Source of the DNA: Candidatus Heimdallarchaeota archaeon
GTDB lineage: Archaea > Asgardarchaeota > Heimdallarchaeia > Heimdallarchaeales > Heimdallarchaeaceae
Reading direction: 5' to 3'
NCBI GenBank assembly: GCA_030628305.1
Contig: DAOVRE010000041.1
Coordinates: 1-9,343 of the forward strand
DNA length: 9,343 nucleotides
This document shows, piece after piece, positions 1-5,927 of the stretch. The translations under genes and the position numbers were made by a program. Each line of letters starts with the position of its first letter. Positions within the stretch are counted from its first letter, which is position 1. The notes beneath the pieces were generated by a model. It was not told where the DNA came from. It saw only the letters and a program-made list of their open reading frames with translations, and did not search any database.

Positions 1-27
1 ATTACCTTATAATTTAATCATAATTTT

Positions 28-960
28 TTATTCTTCATTTATCATCATAAATGGATACTTCTCTTTCACTATTAAATATACAACAGCAGGTGAAAACACA
101 CCTGCCTCAGAGATTATTCCATCAATTAAGTCATGAGATACGGTTTCAAAAGCTGGATTTAGGAGGTTTAATCCTTTTGGAGGATCATCCCATATTTCAG
201 AAGCTGAACGCATTTCAATCTCTGAAAGCTTACCAATACTTGTCTCCGGATCATATTTGAGAAGATTAATTGCAGTATAGAATGGAACGTCCATTTCTCG
301 TGCAGCTAAAGCCAATAATCTAGTTCCAATCTTGTTTATTACAGTTCCTTGACTTGTGATGGCATCTGCACCAGTAATAACGATATCTACGTTATATCTA
401 TTAATTACCCATCTCATTGCACTGTCTACAACTTGTGTTGTAGTTATTCCAGCATCAACAAATTCCTTTGCAGTTATACGTCCTTGATAACGAGGACGAG
501 TTTCAGTGCAGAATACTTGCATATCTTTTCCTTGACGATGTGCTTCAAGAACAATGCCTGTTGAAAGAGAAGAATGACAATGTGTCATAATTATACTTCC
601 ATCTTTTATTCTGTGAGCGCCATAAGAAATGACTTTCTTTTTAGATTCTTTAAGCAAATTCACATAGTCTAAAGAGAAAGTGTTTACAATTTCTTTAGCG
701 TCTTGTATGGAGGATGCTTTCTCACGCAAGTTGTAAATAATATATCTCAACCCATTTCTAAGGGCTGGTTCGGTAGCTCTAGCTGTGGCTAAAACTTGAC
801 GAGCTTTTTCTAACTCTGAAAAAAGGTTATCTAGTGTCGAGACTTCAAGACGTTCTGTTAATTCAGAAAAGGCTTTAATCCCTTCAATTGCGATGTTTGT
901 AGCTCCTTGAATGCGTAAATCACGAATATCTTCAACAACTTTACTGAAAACTGCGTCCAA
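28..960 (-). CDS. Ribose-1,5-bisphosphate isomerase (e2b2 / eIF2B-alpha-like family)
   Basis: Predicted cytosolic enzyme converting ribose 1,5-bisphosphate to ribulose 1,5-bisphosphate in the archaeal AMP salvage route that feeds type III RuBisCO. The 310-aa length matches archaeal members (about 320). Seen: a helical N-terminal half (about 1-115), then a Rossmann-like half with THCHS at 126-130 (candidate catalytic Cys128), TETRPRYQGR at 152-161, GADAI at 197-201 (candidate catalytic Asp199) and a VINKIGT stretch at 207-213. These three blocks are the ones that set this isomerase apart from true eIF2B subunits; that assignment rests on family knowledge. The start is TTG at 960-958, supported by a strong Shine-Dalgarno (GAAGGTGA) six bases upstream. 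The gene lies downstream of the tRNA terminator and seems to have its own promoter. The alternative is an aIF2B-like regulatory protein or a methylthioribose-1-phosphate isomerase relative; the ETRP motif favours the isomerase. Confidence 0.8.
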   Translation of the reverse strand: MDAVFSKVVEDIRDLRIQGATNIAIEGIKAFSELTERLEVSTLDNLFSELEKARQVLATARATEPALRNGLRYIIYNLREKASSIQDAKEIVNTFSLDYVNLLKESKKKVISYGAHRIKDGSIIMTHCHSSLSTGIVLEAHRQGKDMQVFCTETRPRYQGRITAKEFVDAGITTTQVVDSAMRWVINRYNVDIVITGADAITSQGTVINKIGTRLLALAAREMDVPFYTAINLLKYDPETSIGKLSEIEMRSASEIWDDPPKGLNLLNPAFETVSHDLIDGIISEAGVFSPAVVYLIVKEKYPFMMINEE

Positions 961-966
961 ATTTAT

Positions 967-974
967 TCACCTTC
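967..974 (-). promoter_or_regulatory. Shine-Dalgarno deciding the TTG start of the isomerase
   Basis: Read on the minus strand the site is GAAGGTGA, a near-perfect complement of the archaeal 16S rRNA 3' end, ending six bases before the TTG at 960. No ATG lies at a suitable distance, so this site is the main reason to accept the TTG start. Confidence 0.75.
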
Positions 975-1000
975 TACAATTATATACAATTTCTTAGTGT

Positions 1001-1008
1001 ATAATAAA
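1001..1008 (-). promoter_or_regulatory. Candidate TATA box for the isomerase gene
   Basis: Minus-strand TTTATTAT is centred 44 bp upstream of the TTG start. A start site about 26 bp downstream (near 978) would give an 18-base leader that just contains the Shine-Dalgarno. The zpr1 gene has the same geometry. Other AT-rich stretches (979-986 and 1027-1041) could compete, so the exact box is uncertain. Confidence 0.4.
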
Positions 1009-1073
1009 GAATTGTGGTTAGAACATTTTATATATTTTAACTTTGAACAAAAAAAGTTTGTATATATTTTTTT

Positions 1074-1081
1074 AAAAAAAA
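1074..1081 (-). terminator. T8 terminator of tRNA-Val
   Basis: The RNA-like strand carries eight consecutive T residues two bases after the encoded CCA end of the tRNA. Archaeal RNA polymerase terminates at such U-runs without needing a hairpin. The run is followed by seven A residues, so T7 also exists on the other strand, but no plus-strand gene arrives here. Confidence 0.7.
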
Positions 1082-1122
1082 GTTGGTGGGGCATGGCGGA
1101 TTCGAACCACCGACCAACTGGT

Positions 1123-1144
1123 TTCCCACCGAAATGGTATTAGC
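1123..1144 (-). other. Canonical tRNA intron after the anticodon (37/38)
   Basis: This 22-nt intron follows A37, the standard archaeal site. Loop bases 32-35 (CTCA) pair with intron bases TGGG (four pairs, one U-G). This leaves 3-nt bulges CA^G on the 5' side and AA^A on the 3' side, cut after the second base of each. The inner helix is weak: only C-G and U-G pairs before a loop of about 11 nt. Confidence 0.85.
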
Positions 1145-1158
1145 TGTGAGCCAGTCGC

Positions 1159-1189
1159 ATGTTAGTTAATGGTACACAACCATTCAACT
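1159..1189 (-). other. Non-canonical tRNA intron in the D-arm (between positions 23 and 24)
   Basis: This 31-nt intron interrupts the 3' strand of the D-stem; removing it restores GAGC, which pairs with GCTC at 10-13. It fits the bulge-helix-bulge rule. The exon bases GTTA just before the 5' bulge (GA^A) pair with the intron bases TAAC just before the 3' bulge (AT^G), giving a four-pair central helix. The inner intron helix is GTT/AAC followed by AATGGT/ACCATT, closed by the loop TGTGT. No shift of the boundaries gives a proper D-stem. Confidence 0.85.
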
Positions 1190-1246
1190 TCTAACCGGGC
1201 TGAGCTAATGCCCCTATCTTTTCTTTGTTCGATTCTCTATTTTTTT

Positions 1247-1254
1247 CTTTTAAA
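1247..1254 (-). promoter_or_regulatory. Candidate BRE/TATA promoter of tRNA-Val
   Basis: Minus-strand TTTAAAAG, preceded by the purine-rich BRE-like AAAAGA, lies about 36 bp before the mature tRNA 5' end. Transcription would start roughly 10 bases upstream of the tRNA, leaving a short leader for RNase P. The box overlaps the lipA stop codon (1252-1250), so the tRNA promoter is embedded in the end of the upstream gene. Confidence 0.55.
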
Positions 1255-2137
1255 TCTTTTCTTCTGCAACATTGTTAGTTTCAAACAAGAAATCTGCTTC
1301 TTCTGCATTAAATGAACTTCTTACAAACGGTGCTGAAGCAACGAATTTGAAACCCATATTATATGCTAATTCTTCATATTCCTTGAATATCTCAGGATGA
1401 ACATATTCTTCGATCTCTAAATTCGAGCTTGGTGGTTTAAGATACTGTCCTATTGTAAGTATATCGCAATTGACCTCTCTTAAATCCTTCATAACATCAA
1501 ACACTTCTTGCTTTGTTTCACCTAACCCAACCATCATACCAGATTTTGTGAACATACTGGGATCAAATTCTTTAACGAGTTTCAGTAATTTAAGTGATGT
1601 TTCATAATTTGATTGTGGGGTTATTTTTCTGAATAACCTTGGTACAACCTCAACATTATGGTTGATAATATCTGGTTTTGTATCAACTATTGTTTGTATA
1701 TCTTCCTCTTTTCCTTTCAAATCAGGAATAAGAAGTTCAATTATCAGATTTTCATCGTATTCTCTCAGTTTTTTTGTTATTCTAGCATAATGAGCTGCGC
1801 CACCATCTGGTAAGTCATCTCTTGTAACTGAGGTAACGACTATGTGTCTTAAACTCAGTTTTTTTGCCGCTTCTAAAATGTGCTGGGGCTCCTCCTCATC
1901 TAAAGAACCAGGTTTTCCAAACTTAATATCGCAGAATTTACAATTACGAGTGCAAATATCTCCCATCACTAAGAAAGTAGCGGTTTTTTTCTCAAAACAT
2001 TTTCCAATGTTTGGACACATAGATTCTTCACATACAGTGTGAAGTTTCAGTTTTCGAAGTATTGATTGTACTTCACGAATCTTTTCTCTGTCCATGTTTC
2101 CTATTCTCATCCATTCTGGCTTACGAAGTCTGGGCAT
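1250..2137 (-). CDS. lipA: Lipoyl synthase
   Basis: Radical-SAM enzyme that inserts two sulfur atoms at C6 and C8 of octanoyl groups on lipoyl domains, such as the E2 subunits of 2-oxoacid dehydrogenases or GcvH. The 295 aa are full length. Seen: the auxiliary cluster motif C36-x4-C41-x5-C47, which is sacrificed as the sulfur source in this family; the radical-SAM motif CxxxCxxC at C62, C66 and C69; VVTSVTRDDLPDGGA at 100-114; and the C-terminal RSSF at 273-276, matching the RSSY motif whose serine ligates the auxiliary cluster. The ATG overlaps the lipB stop by one base (TAATG), so the two are translationally coupled. All metal-binding residues are present. LipA with LipB in an archaeon is less usual than LplA or LipS1/LipS2 routes. 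No lipoyl-domain substrate protein is encoded here. Confidence 0.96.
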   Translation of the reverse strand: MPRLRKPEWMRIGNMDREKIREVQSILRKLKLHTVCEESMCPNIGKCFEKKTATFLVMGDICTRNCKFCDIKFGKPGSLDEEEPQHILEAAKKLSLRHIVVTSVTRDDLPDGGAAHYARITKKLREYDENLIIELLIPDLKGKEEDIQTIVDTKPDIINHNVEVVPRLFRKITPQSNYETSLKLLKLVKEFDPSMFTKSGMMVGLGETKQEVFDVMKDLREVNCDILTIGQYLKPPSSNLEIEEYVHPEIFKEYEELAYNMGFKFVASAPFVRSSFNAEEADFLFETNNVAEEKI

Positions 2138-2832
2138 TATTTTATCATCTCTTCAAGTTTATCTGATGCTATTTTTACTAGTTTCATTTTGAAAATTTTC
2201 TCAAATGATTGTTCGAATTTATTATATATTTCAGTTATGCTTAATGTTTTTTCAAGAACCTGTTTCATGGAAATTGGGCTGAATTTAGTTATTCCACAAG
2301 GAACTATCATTTGGAAGTGTTCCATGTCAGTATTAACGTTTAGTGCTAATCCATGAGATGAGATCATTTTTGAAGCCCTTGCACCAATAGATGCGATTTT
2401 CCATTTACGTGCTTGGTGATTAATCCAAACACCAGGATAACCTTCCAATCTCCATCCTTTGATTCCGTAGATATCTAAAAGCTGTATTAGCACTTCTTCC
2501 ATGTTCCACACAAATTGGTCCACACTCAAATTAGCTCTGGATAAATTTAGATGCAGGTAACCAATCAACTGACCTGGTCCATGATAGGTAACCTCTCCTC
2601 CTCTTTTTACATTAACAACATCTATTCCTTCTTCCTTTAGAAGATTTTCTGGTGCTAGAATGTCTTCCTTGCTACCTTTCCTACCAATTGTAAAAACATG
2701 ATTGTGTTGCAGAACAAGTAAAAAATCATCAAAATCTCTGTTGCTTTCTTTCCTTTCTCTGAGTTGTTTTTGTAAATCTAGAGATTTACGGTACTCTAAA
2801 CTTTTGTATTCAACTAGAAAACAATTTCTCAT
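2137..2832 (-). CDS. lipB: Octanoyl-[acyl-carrier-protein]:protein N-octanoyltransferase
   Basis: Transfers an octanoyl group to the lysine of lipoyl domains, producing the substrate of LipA. The 231-aa length is usual for the family. Seen: the hallmark RGGEVTYHGPGQLIGY at 77-92, the catalytic lysine in KIASIGAR (Lys145) and the catalytic cysteine in VPCGI (Cys179). The 34-residue gap between these two equals the K142-C176 gap of the characterised Mycobacterium tuberculosis enzyme. Cys179 sets it apart from LplA-type ligases, although the donor in archaea without a classical acyl carrier protein is unknown and could be octanoyl-CoA or similar. It is the first gene of the lipB-lipA operon. The ATG at 2832 has no Shine-Dalgarno and has a TATA-like box 25 bp upstream, suggesting a leaderless mRNA. 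Confidence 0.95.
   Translation of the reverse strand: MRNCFLVEYKSLEYRKSLDLQKQLRERKESNRDFDDFLLVLQHNHVFTIGRKGSKEDILAPENLLKEEGIDVVNVKRGGEVTYHGPGQLIGYLHLNLSRANLSVDQFVWNMEEVLIQLLDIYGIKGWRLEGYPGVWINHQARKWKIASIGARASKMISSHGLALNVNTDMEHFQMIVPCGITKFSPISMKQVLEKTLSITEIYNKFEQSFEKIFKMKLVKIASDKLEEMIK
2144..2151 (-). promoter_or_regulatory. Ribosome binding site of lipA inside lipB
   Basis: Minus-strand GAGATGAT ends six bases before the lipA ATG and resembles GAGGTGAT with one G-to-A change. It lies within the last codons of lipB, consistent with coupled translation through the TAATG overlap. Confidence 0.55.
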
Positions 2833-2852
2833 TGATTCAAATTTTGTAGTGC

Positions 2853-2860
2853 CTTTTTAG
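2853..2860 (-). promoter_or_regulatory. Candidate TATA box of the lipB-lipA operon (leaderless)
   Basis: Minus-strand CTAAAAAG is centred about 25 bp from the lipB ATG, and no ribosome binding site lies between them. That spacing would place the transcription start at or next to the ATG. It lies in the divergent spacer shared with nep1. Confidence 0.4.
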
Positions 2861-2935
2861 GAATTTTGGTTTGACTATTTGCCAATGTTAGTAGTAAAGT
2901 TGAAAAAGAACCACTGACAATTAATCTTGAGTGTC

Positions 2936-3676
2936 ATGGCGAAATTCCTAACTATTTTACTTGCTGAATCTTCCCTTGAAATCTTTCCTGAGGAACTGTT
3001 GAAGACTGTAGAAGTTAGACAATATCTCTCTAAATTAAAAAAACCCCCACAAGAAGTAATACTTGATGCTAGTTATCACAGTAATTTCATGAAAGATTTA
3101 CAAAATGCTCAAAAAAGAGGTAGACCAGACATAGTTCACTTTACTCTTCTATCTTGTTGTGGTTCCATTATGGCTCGTGAACAGCGCCTTCGCGTCATTA
3201 TTCACACCAATCAAAATAAGGTAATCGAGCTAAATCCCGAAATAAGACTTCCAAAGAATATCGATCGTTTTAAAGGTTTAATTTTGCAATTGTTCAAAGA
3301 AAAATTAATACCTCCTGAGTCAGATGCCCCATTGATGTCTCTCAGAGAGTTAAGTCTCTCAGATTTAATTAATGAATTACGAGGCAATCACGATCTCATT
3401 CTCGAATTCAGTGTCAAAGGAGAACAATTATCTTCTACAAAATACTCTAAACAAATATATGATGCAACTAATCCTTTGCTTATCTTTGGTGCTTATCCCC
3501 ATGGAGAAATAGAAGATATTCCAAATGAGCTTGTTGATAAGAAAATAGCTATTTACCAAGAGGGATTAGATCTTTTTGCCGTAATATCGCAAATTCTAGC
3601 AGTTCAACATATGATAGATGAAGAAGTACTCTTAGAAAAATCTGAGGGTGAACAAGATGATCTGGCTTGGAAATAA
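2936..3676 (+). CDS. nep1: rRNA small-subunit pseudouridine N1-methyltransferase Nep1 (Emg1)
   Basis: SPOUT-class methyltransferase that uses SAM to methylate N1 of a pseudouridine in the helix 35 loop of 16S rRNA, and acts in small-subunit assembly. From the ATG it is 246 aa. Seen: an N-terminal AKFLTILLAESSLEIFP strand-helix, RGRPDIVHFTLL at about 61-72 (the conserved RGRPD motif), NPEIRLPKNIDRF at about 100-112 (rRNA contact region in the family), and the C-terminal SPOUT knot with IFGAYPHGEI at 183-192 and a closing ILAVQHMI helix. The frame also opens at a TTG at 2927, adding MSV. I prefer the ATG at 2936, because the protein then begins MAKFL, close to where homologues begin; neither start has a clear Shine-Dalgarno or TATA box. 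A Glu/Asp-rich tail of about 20 residues follows the knot. The gene is divergent from lipB and ends at a hairpin. Confidence 0.93.
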   Translation: MAKFLTILLAESSLEIFPEELLKTVEVRQYLSKLKKPPQEVILDASYHSNFMKDLQNAQKRGRPDIVHFTLLSCCGSIMAREQRLRVIIHTNQNKVIELNPEIRLPKNIDRFKGLILQLFKEKLIPPESDAPLMSLRELSLSDLINELRGNHDLILEFSVKGEQLSSTKYSKQIYDATNPLLIFGAYPHGEIEDIPNELVDKKIAIYQEGLDLFAVISQILAVQHMIDEEVLLEKSEGEQDDLAWK

Positions 3677-3698
3677 TCTACTCATCTATTTGAGTAGA
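3677..3698 (+). repeat. Perfect 8-bp inverted repeat right after the nep1 stop
   Basis: TCTACTCA (3677-3684) and TGAGTAGA (3691-3698) flank a 6-base loop TCTATT, starting at the first base after the nep1 TAA. No T-run follows, so it is not a classical intrinsic terminator. It may stabilise or mark the 3' end of the nep1 mRNA, or be a binding site for a dimeric regulator of acd. The function is inferred; the symmetry is certain. Confidence 0.6.
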
Positions 3699-3722
3699 GT
3701 AAACTAACTTCGTAACGACAAA

Positions 3723-3730
3723 CTTAAAAT
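3723..3730 (+). promoter_or_regulatory. Candidate TATA box of acd (leaderless)
   Basis: CTTAAAAT is centred about 27 bp before the GTG at 3754, and no ribosome binding site is present. An in-frame TAG directly precedes the GTG, so no earlier start exists. This suggests a transcript starting at the GTG. Confidence 0.5.
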
Positions 3731-3753
3731 CTTTCTAAATTTGGCTCATTTAG

Positions 3754-5907
3754 GTGCCTTTACTGTCATTAAAGAAGTTAGATAAATTGCTACATCCAGA
3801 TAGTGTTGCTATCGTCGGTGCTAGTCCAGATAAGAAAAAAGTTGGTTACGCTGCTTTAAAAAACATGATATTAAGCGGTTTTAAAGGAAGACTTTTTGCA
3901 ATCAATCCTAAAGCTGACCAATACGGGGAAATAGAGGGGGTCAAGGTTTATTCAAGTATAACTGAAATTACTGATCATATTGACCTGGCTGTAATATGTA
4001 TCCCTCCTAGATTTATTCCTTCATTAATGGAAGAATTAGGTCAGAAAGGTGTAAATTATGCCGCTGTCATTACAGCAGGATTCAAAGAAACTGGTTCAGA
4101 GGGTGCTCAACTAGAGAAGAAAATTGTTGAAATTGCTAAAAAGTATGGAATACGAGTTGTGGGTCCAAATATCCTTGGTATCATCGATACATCAGCTCCT
4201 ATGAATGCAAGTTTCGCAGAAAGATCTCCAATTAAGGGCGAAGTAGCATTCTTAAGTCAAAGTGGTGCTTTATTAACTGGAATTTTAGATTGGAGCTGCG
4301 CGGAAGGTATAGGATACTCAAGTTTCGTTTCACTTGGAAATAAAGCTGATTTAGATGAAACAGATTTCATCGACGCTTTAGCTGATGATGAACAAACTTT
4401 AGGTATTTTAGCATATCTTGAAAGTATAAGTCGTGGTCCTGAGTTTATGAAGGTTTGCCGAGAAGTTACTAAAAAGAAACCCGTCATAGTACTTAAAGCA
4501 GGAAGGTCAGAAGCAGGTTCAAGAGCAGCTTCATCACATACAGGCAGTATGACAGGAGAAGATACAACATATGATGTTGCATTTGAGAAGTGTGGGGTGA
4601 TTAGAGCTGATACTACACAAGAGCTTTTTGATATGGCCTTTGCTTTCAGCTACATGCCAATTCCAAAAGGCAATAAAATAGTTATTATTACAAATGCTGG
4701 CGGACCAGGTATCCTTGCTACTGATGCAGCAGAGAAATTTGGTCTAGAATTGGCAACAATTTCACCAGAGATTAAATCAAAAATGAAAGAGTTCTTACCT
4801 TCAGCTGCAAACTTCAATAATCCAATAGATGCTCTTGGAACAGCACAAGCTGAAGATTATGAGAAGGTTCTTGAATTATCTTTACAAGATGATGCTGTAG
4901 ACGGGATAATAGTTATACTAACCCCACAAGCTATGACTGAAGGTCAAGAAACAGCAGATAAAATAGTAGACTTAAAAAGTAAATATCCAGAAAAACCAAT
5001 CATCTCTGTATTCATAGGAGGAGAGTTATTGGGACCAAGTATTTACTATTTAAAGAAACATAGAATTCCTTGTTTTCCTCATCCTGAGCGTGGTGTAAAA
5101 GCCATGGCTTCTTTGGTAGAATATTCAAAGATAAGAAGAAGAGCAGTTAAAGATGATATTCCTGAGTTTGATATTGACAAAGATAAGGTAATTGCTATTT
5201 TCCAGAAAGTGAGATCAGATAACAGGGTCACTTTACTTGGAACAGAAGCCATCGAGGTTGCAAGGGCATATGGAATTTATACACCCGATACTAGATTGGC
5301 AAAAACAGCTGAAGAAGCAGCTGATTTAGCAGAGAAAATAGGTTTTCCTGTTGTCATGAAGATTACTAGCCCAGATATTATTCATAAAACAGATATCGGA
5401 GGAGTTAAACTCAACATAAAAAATAGAGAAGAATCTCTTGCTACTTTTAAGGAGATAATGAAAAGCGCTAAGAAGCATCATCCTGAATCAAAATTGTTAG
5501 CTATAGATGTTCAGAAAATGGAGAAAGTTGGTCGAGAGCTAATTGTAGGTTCTACAAAAGACCCCCAATTTGGTTCATTAGTCATGGTAGGGATGGGTGG
5601 AGTTTATACTAACTATTTCAAAGACGTTGCATTTGGTTTGGCCCCATTATCAAAATTGGAGGCAAAAACAATGCTTGAGAAAACTAAGGTTTACACTCTT
5701 CTGAAAGGTGTACGTGGTGAAGCTCCTTCGGATATAGGGGCGGTAATTGATACACTTCTGAGAATAGCGTTGTTGGTAAATGACTTCAGTGAAATACAAG
5801 AGCTAGATATTAACCCATTCTTCGTCTACGAGGAAGGATTAGGTGTCTCTGCATTAGATGTCAAGATTACTTTGAACAATCTCAAAGACGAAGTATCAAA
5901 TAGTTAA
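3754..5907 (+). CDS. acd: Acetate/acyl-CoA ligase (ADP-forming), fused alpha-beta
   Basis: NDP-forming acyl-CoA synthetase: acyl-CoA + ADP + Pi gives acid + CoA + ATP, the usual archaeal way to make ATP from acetyl-CoA or from aryl- and branched-chain acyl-CoA of amino-acid fermentation. The 717 aa cover both subunits in one chain. In order: CoA-binding Rossmann domain (about 10-130, with SVAIVGASPDKKKVGY), two succinyl-CoA-ligase-like domains (about 150-460) with SHTGSMTGED at 261-270, where His262 is the expected phosphohistidine, and a C-terminal ATP-grasp domain (about 490-705) with VVMKITSPDIIHKTDIGGV at 533-551, GRELIVG at 593-599 and ELDINPF at 683-689. There is no GNAT domain, so it is not a Pat-type protein acetyltransferase. 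GTG is the most upstream possible start, because TAG precedes it directly. Substrate preference cannot be read from the sequence. It converges on endoQ with a 20-bp gap. Confidence 0.93.
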   Translation: MPLLSLKKLDKLLHPDSVAIVGASPDKKKVGYAALKNMILSGFKGRLFAINPKADQYGEIEGVKVYSSITEITDHIDLAVICIPPRFIPSLMEELGQKGVNYAAVITAGFKETGSEGAQLEKKIVEIAKKYGIRVVGPNILGIIDTSAPMNASFAERSPIKGEVAFLSQSGALLTGILDWSCAEGIGYSSFVSLGNKADLDETDFIDALADDEQTLGILAYLESISRGPEFMKVCREVTKKKPVIVLKAGRSEAGSRAASSHTGSMTGEDTTYDVAFEKCGVIRADTTQELFDMAFAFSYMPIPKGNKIVIITNAGGPGILATDAAEKFGLELATISPEIKSKMKEFLPSAANFNNPIDALGTAQAEDYEKVLELSLQDDAVDGIIVILTPQAMTEGQETADKIVDLKSKYPEKPIISVFIGGELLGPSIYYLKKHRIPCFPHPERGVKAMASLVEYSKIRRRAVKDDIPEFDIDKDKVIAIFQKVRSDNRVTLLGTEAIEVARAYGIYTPDTRLAKTAEEAADLAEKIGFPVVMKITSPDIIHKTDIGGVKLNIKNREESLATFKEIMKSAKKHHPESKLLAIDVQKMEKVGRELIVGSTKDPQFGSLVMVGMGGVYTNYFKDVAFGLAPLSKLEAKTMLEKTKVYTLLKGVRGEAPSDIGAVIDTLLRIALLVNDFSEIQELDINPFFVYEEGLGVSALDVKITLNNLKDEVSNS

Positions 5908-5927
5908 ATAGATATAAATCATTCTTG

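Larger units (their letters stand above)
1084..1214 (-). tRNA. tRNA-Val (anticodon CAC), two introns, CCA encoded
   Basis: The mature tRNA folds completely once two introns (1159-1189 and 1123-1144) are removed. The acceptor is GGGGCAT/ATGCCCC, the D-stem GCTC/GAGC with loop AGCCCGGTTA, and the anticodon stem ACTGG/CCAGT with loop CTCACAA. The T-arm is GGTGG-TTCGAAT-CCGCC with one G-U pair; the variable region is TGGTC, the discriminator A73, and CCA is encoded at 1086-1084. The anticodon CAC is at 1148-1146 and reads GUG valine codons; A35 and A73 agree with valine identity. Mature length is 78 nt including CCA. The gene lies 35 bp after the lipA stop. Without removing the D-arm intron the D-stem cannot form, so simple tRNA finders may misread or miss it. 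Confidence 0.93.

Noticed and set aside
51..260. Plus-strand frame of 69 codons over the isomerase gene
   Set aside because: Antisense shadow of a strongly conserved protein; no recognisable family, Shine-Dalgarno or promoter.
1067..1081. T7A8 tract as a bidirectional terminator or replication-origin element
   Set aside because: Only the minus-strand use is supported, by the tRNA that ends there; no plus-strand gene arrives, and no origin-recognition-box-like repeats or cdc6/orc1 gene are nearby.
2066..2356. Plus-strand frame of 96 codons over the lipA/lipB junction
   Set aside because: It lies opposite two well-identified genes and its translation shows no domain; a chance open frame in AT-rich DNA.
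4257..4487. Minus-strand frame of 76 codons inside acd
   Set aside because: Antisense to conserved acd domains and without start signals.
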